From an uncultured Porphyromonadaceae bacterium (GTDB lineage: Bacteria > Bacteroidota > Bacteroidia > Bacteroidales > Muribaculaceae), in NCBI GenBank assembly GCA_902494595.1, contig CABUTY010000095.1, forward strand, positions 1 through 5,986: a stretch of DNA of 5,986 nucleotides, written 5' to 3'. This document shows positions 5,694-5,986 of the stretch, piece by piece. Every line of letters begins with the position of its first letter. Position 1 is the first letter of the stretch. Both the position numbers and the translations under genes were made by a program. Under the pieces are notes generated by a model, which searched no databases, was not told the DNA's origin, and was given only the letters and a program-made list of their open reading frames with translations.

Positions 5694-5986
5694 ATGAAAC
5701 TGTCGAAAATCAAGCATACATTATACGGGAATCTGGGCACGGTGAAGATGCGTCGGCGTCATGGACTCTTCACTGCCGAGGGACTGAAGTCGGTCGCCGA
5801 TCTGAGCAGGCATTTCGAAGGTGTGGCGCTGATACATATCAATGCCGTGGAGCTTCCCGTAGGATTGCCGGACCGTTTTGTGGATGTCTATGAGGTGACG
5901 GAAGCGGAAATGAGATTGCTGTCGAACCTGACCACACCTTCGCCGGTAATGGCTGTTTTCAGAATGCCGTCGGAGGAACAGACGGG
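5694..5986 (+). CDS. TrmH/SpoU-family RNA 2'-O-ribose methyltransferase, N-terminal part (3' end outside window)
   Basis: SpoU/TrmH enzymes methylate the 2'-hydroxyl of specific rRNA or tRNA nucleotides with S-adenosylmethionine. Only 97 complete codons are visible, corresponding to the N-terminal substrate-binding domain. Seen: an N-terminal SKIKHTLYGNLGTVKMRRRH (4-23), then GLFTAEGLKSVADL (24-37), matching the family pattern G-x-F-x-A/V-E-G-x-K-x-V, and later VYEVTEAEMRLLSNLTTPSP (65-84) leading into VMAVFRMP (85-92), matching the usual 'lS.l.tPq.vlAvf..P' end of this domain. The knotted SAM-binding domain would lie beyond the window, so catalytic motifs cannot be checked. ATG 5694 is chosen because the family's conserved block begins just after it and there is no in-frame upstream candidate compatible with the promoter. 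The exact RNA target is not determinable. Confidence 0.85.
   Translation, partial: MKLSKIKHTLYGNLGTVKMRRRHGLFTAEGLKSVADLSRHFEGVALIHINAVELPVGLPDRFVDVYEVTEAEMRLLSNLTTPSPVMAVFRMPSEEQT

Noticed and set aside
5675..5893. 72-codon rightward frame beginning at 5675
   Set aside because: It is out of frame with the TrmH-family reading frame starting at 5694, which has convincing conserved motifs across the same bases; the 5675 frame has none.
1..5986. Mobile element, CRISPR array or phage remnant
   Set aside because: No transposase or integrase motifs, no regularly spaced direct repeats and no target-site duplications were seen. The tRNA could serve as an integration target, but no partial tRNA repeat or integrase is visible.

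Overview
The window looks like chromosomal DNA of a Bacteroidales bacterium; a gut Muribaculaceae-type lineage is my best guess, by inference only. Two signs support this. Two of the three promoters I can recognise fit the Bacteroidetes pattern TTTG-N20-TAnnTTTG (upstream of the tRNA and of the right-hand gene), and the third, at nfo, has the same TAnnTTTG box with a poorer upstream element. Start codons also lack clear Shine-Dalgarno sequences. Composition is moderately G+C-rich in genes, with A+T-rich spacers. I see no transposase, phage gene, CRISPR array or integration site.

Layout. Positions 1-1611 (+) hold the C-terminal half of a BCCT-family betaine/choline/carnitine transporter, followed with no gap (TAA then ATG) by a LicD-family phosphotransferase. 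This pair suggests choline uptake tied to phosphocholine decoration of a surface glycan. Positions 1631-1745 hold a leftward tRNA-Arg(ACG) with encoded CCA and a hairpin terminator, placed between the convergent transcription units. From 5539 down to 1881 three genes run leftward: nfo (endonuclease IV), a 610-residue SLC45/GPH-like sugar:cation symporter with a large predicted periplasmic insert, and cdsA (CDP-diacylglycerol synthase). The 103-base gap between the symporter and cdsA contains two strong tandem stem-loops. From 5694 rightward, divergent from nfo, begins a TrmH/SpoU-family RNA 2'-O-methyltransferase that runs off the window. Its promoter lies so close to the ATG that the mRNA may be leaderless.

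How the genes relate. BCCT and LicD plausibly form one functional module. The nfo-symporter-cdsA-tRNA set is mostly housekeeping (DNA repair, phospholipid synthesis, translation) plus a nutrient transporter. They share a strand and may be partly cotranscribed, since the only recognisable intrinsic terminator is the one after the tRNA, but no shared pathway is evident.

I found no convincing wholly new system. The points most worth a second look are the BCCT-LicD coupling, the repeat-bearing insert in the symporter, the double hairpin before cdsA, and the unusual tRNA-Arg positions.
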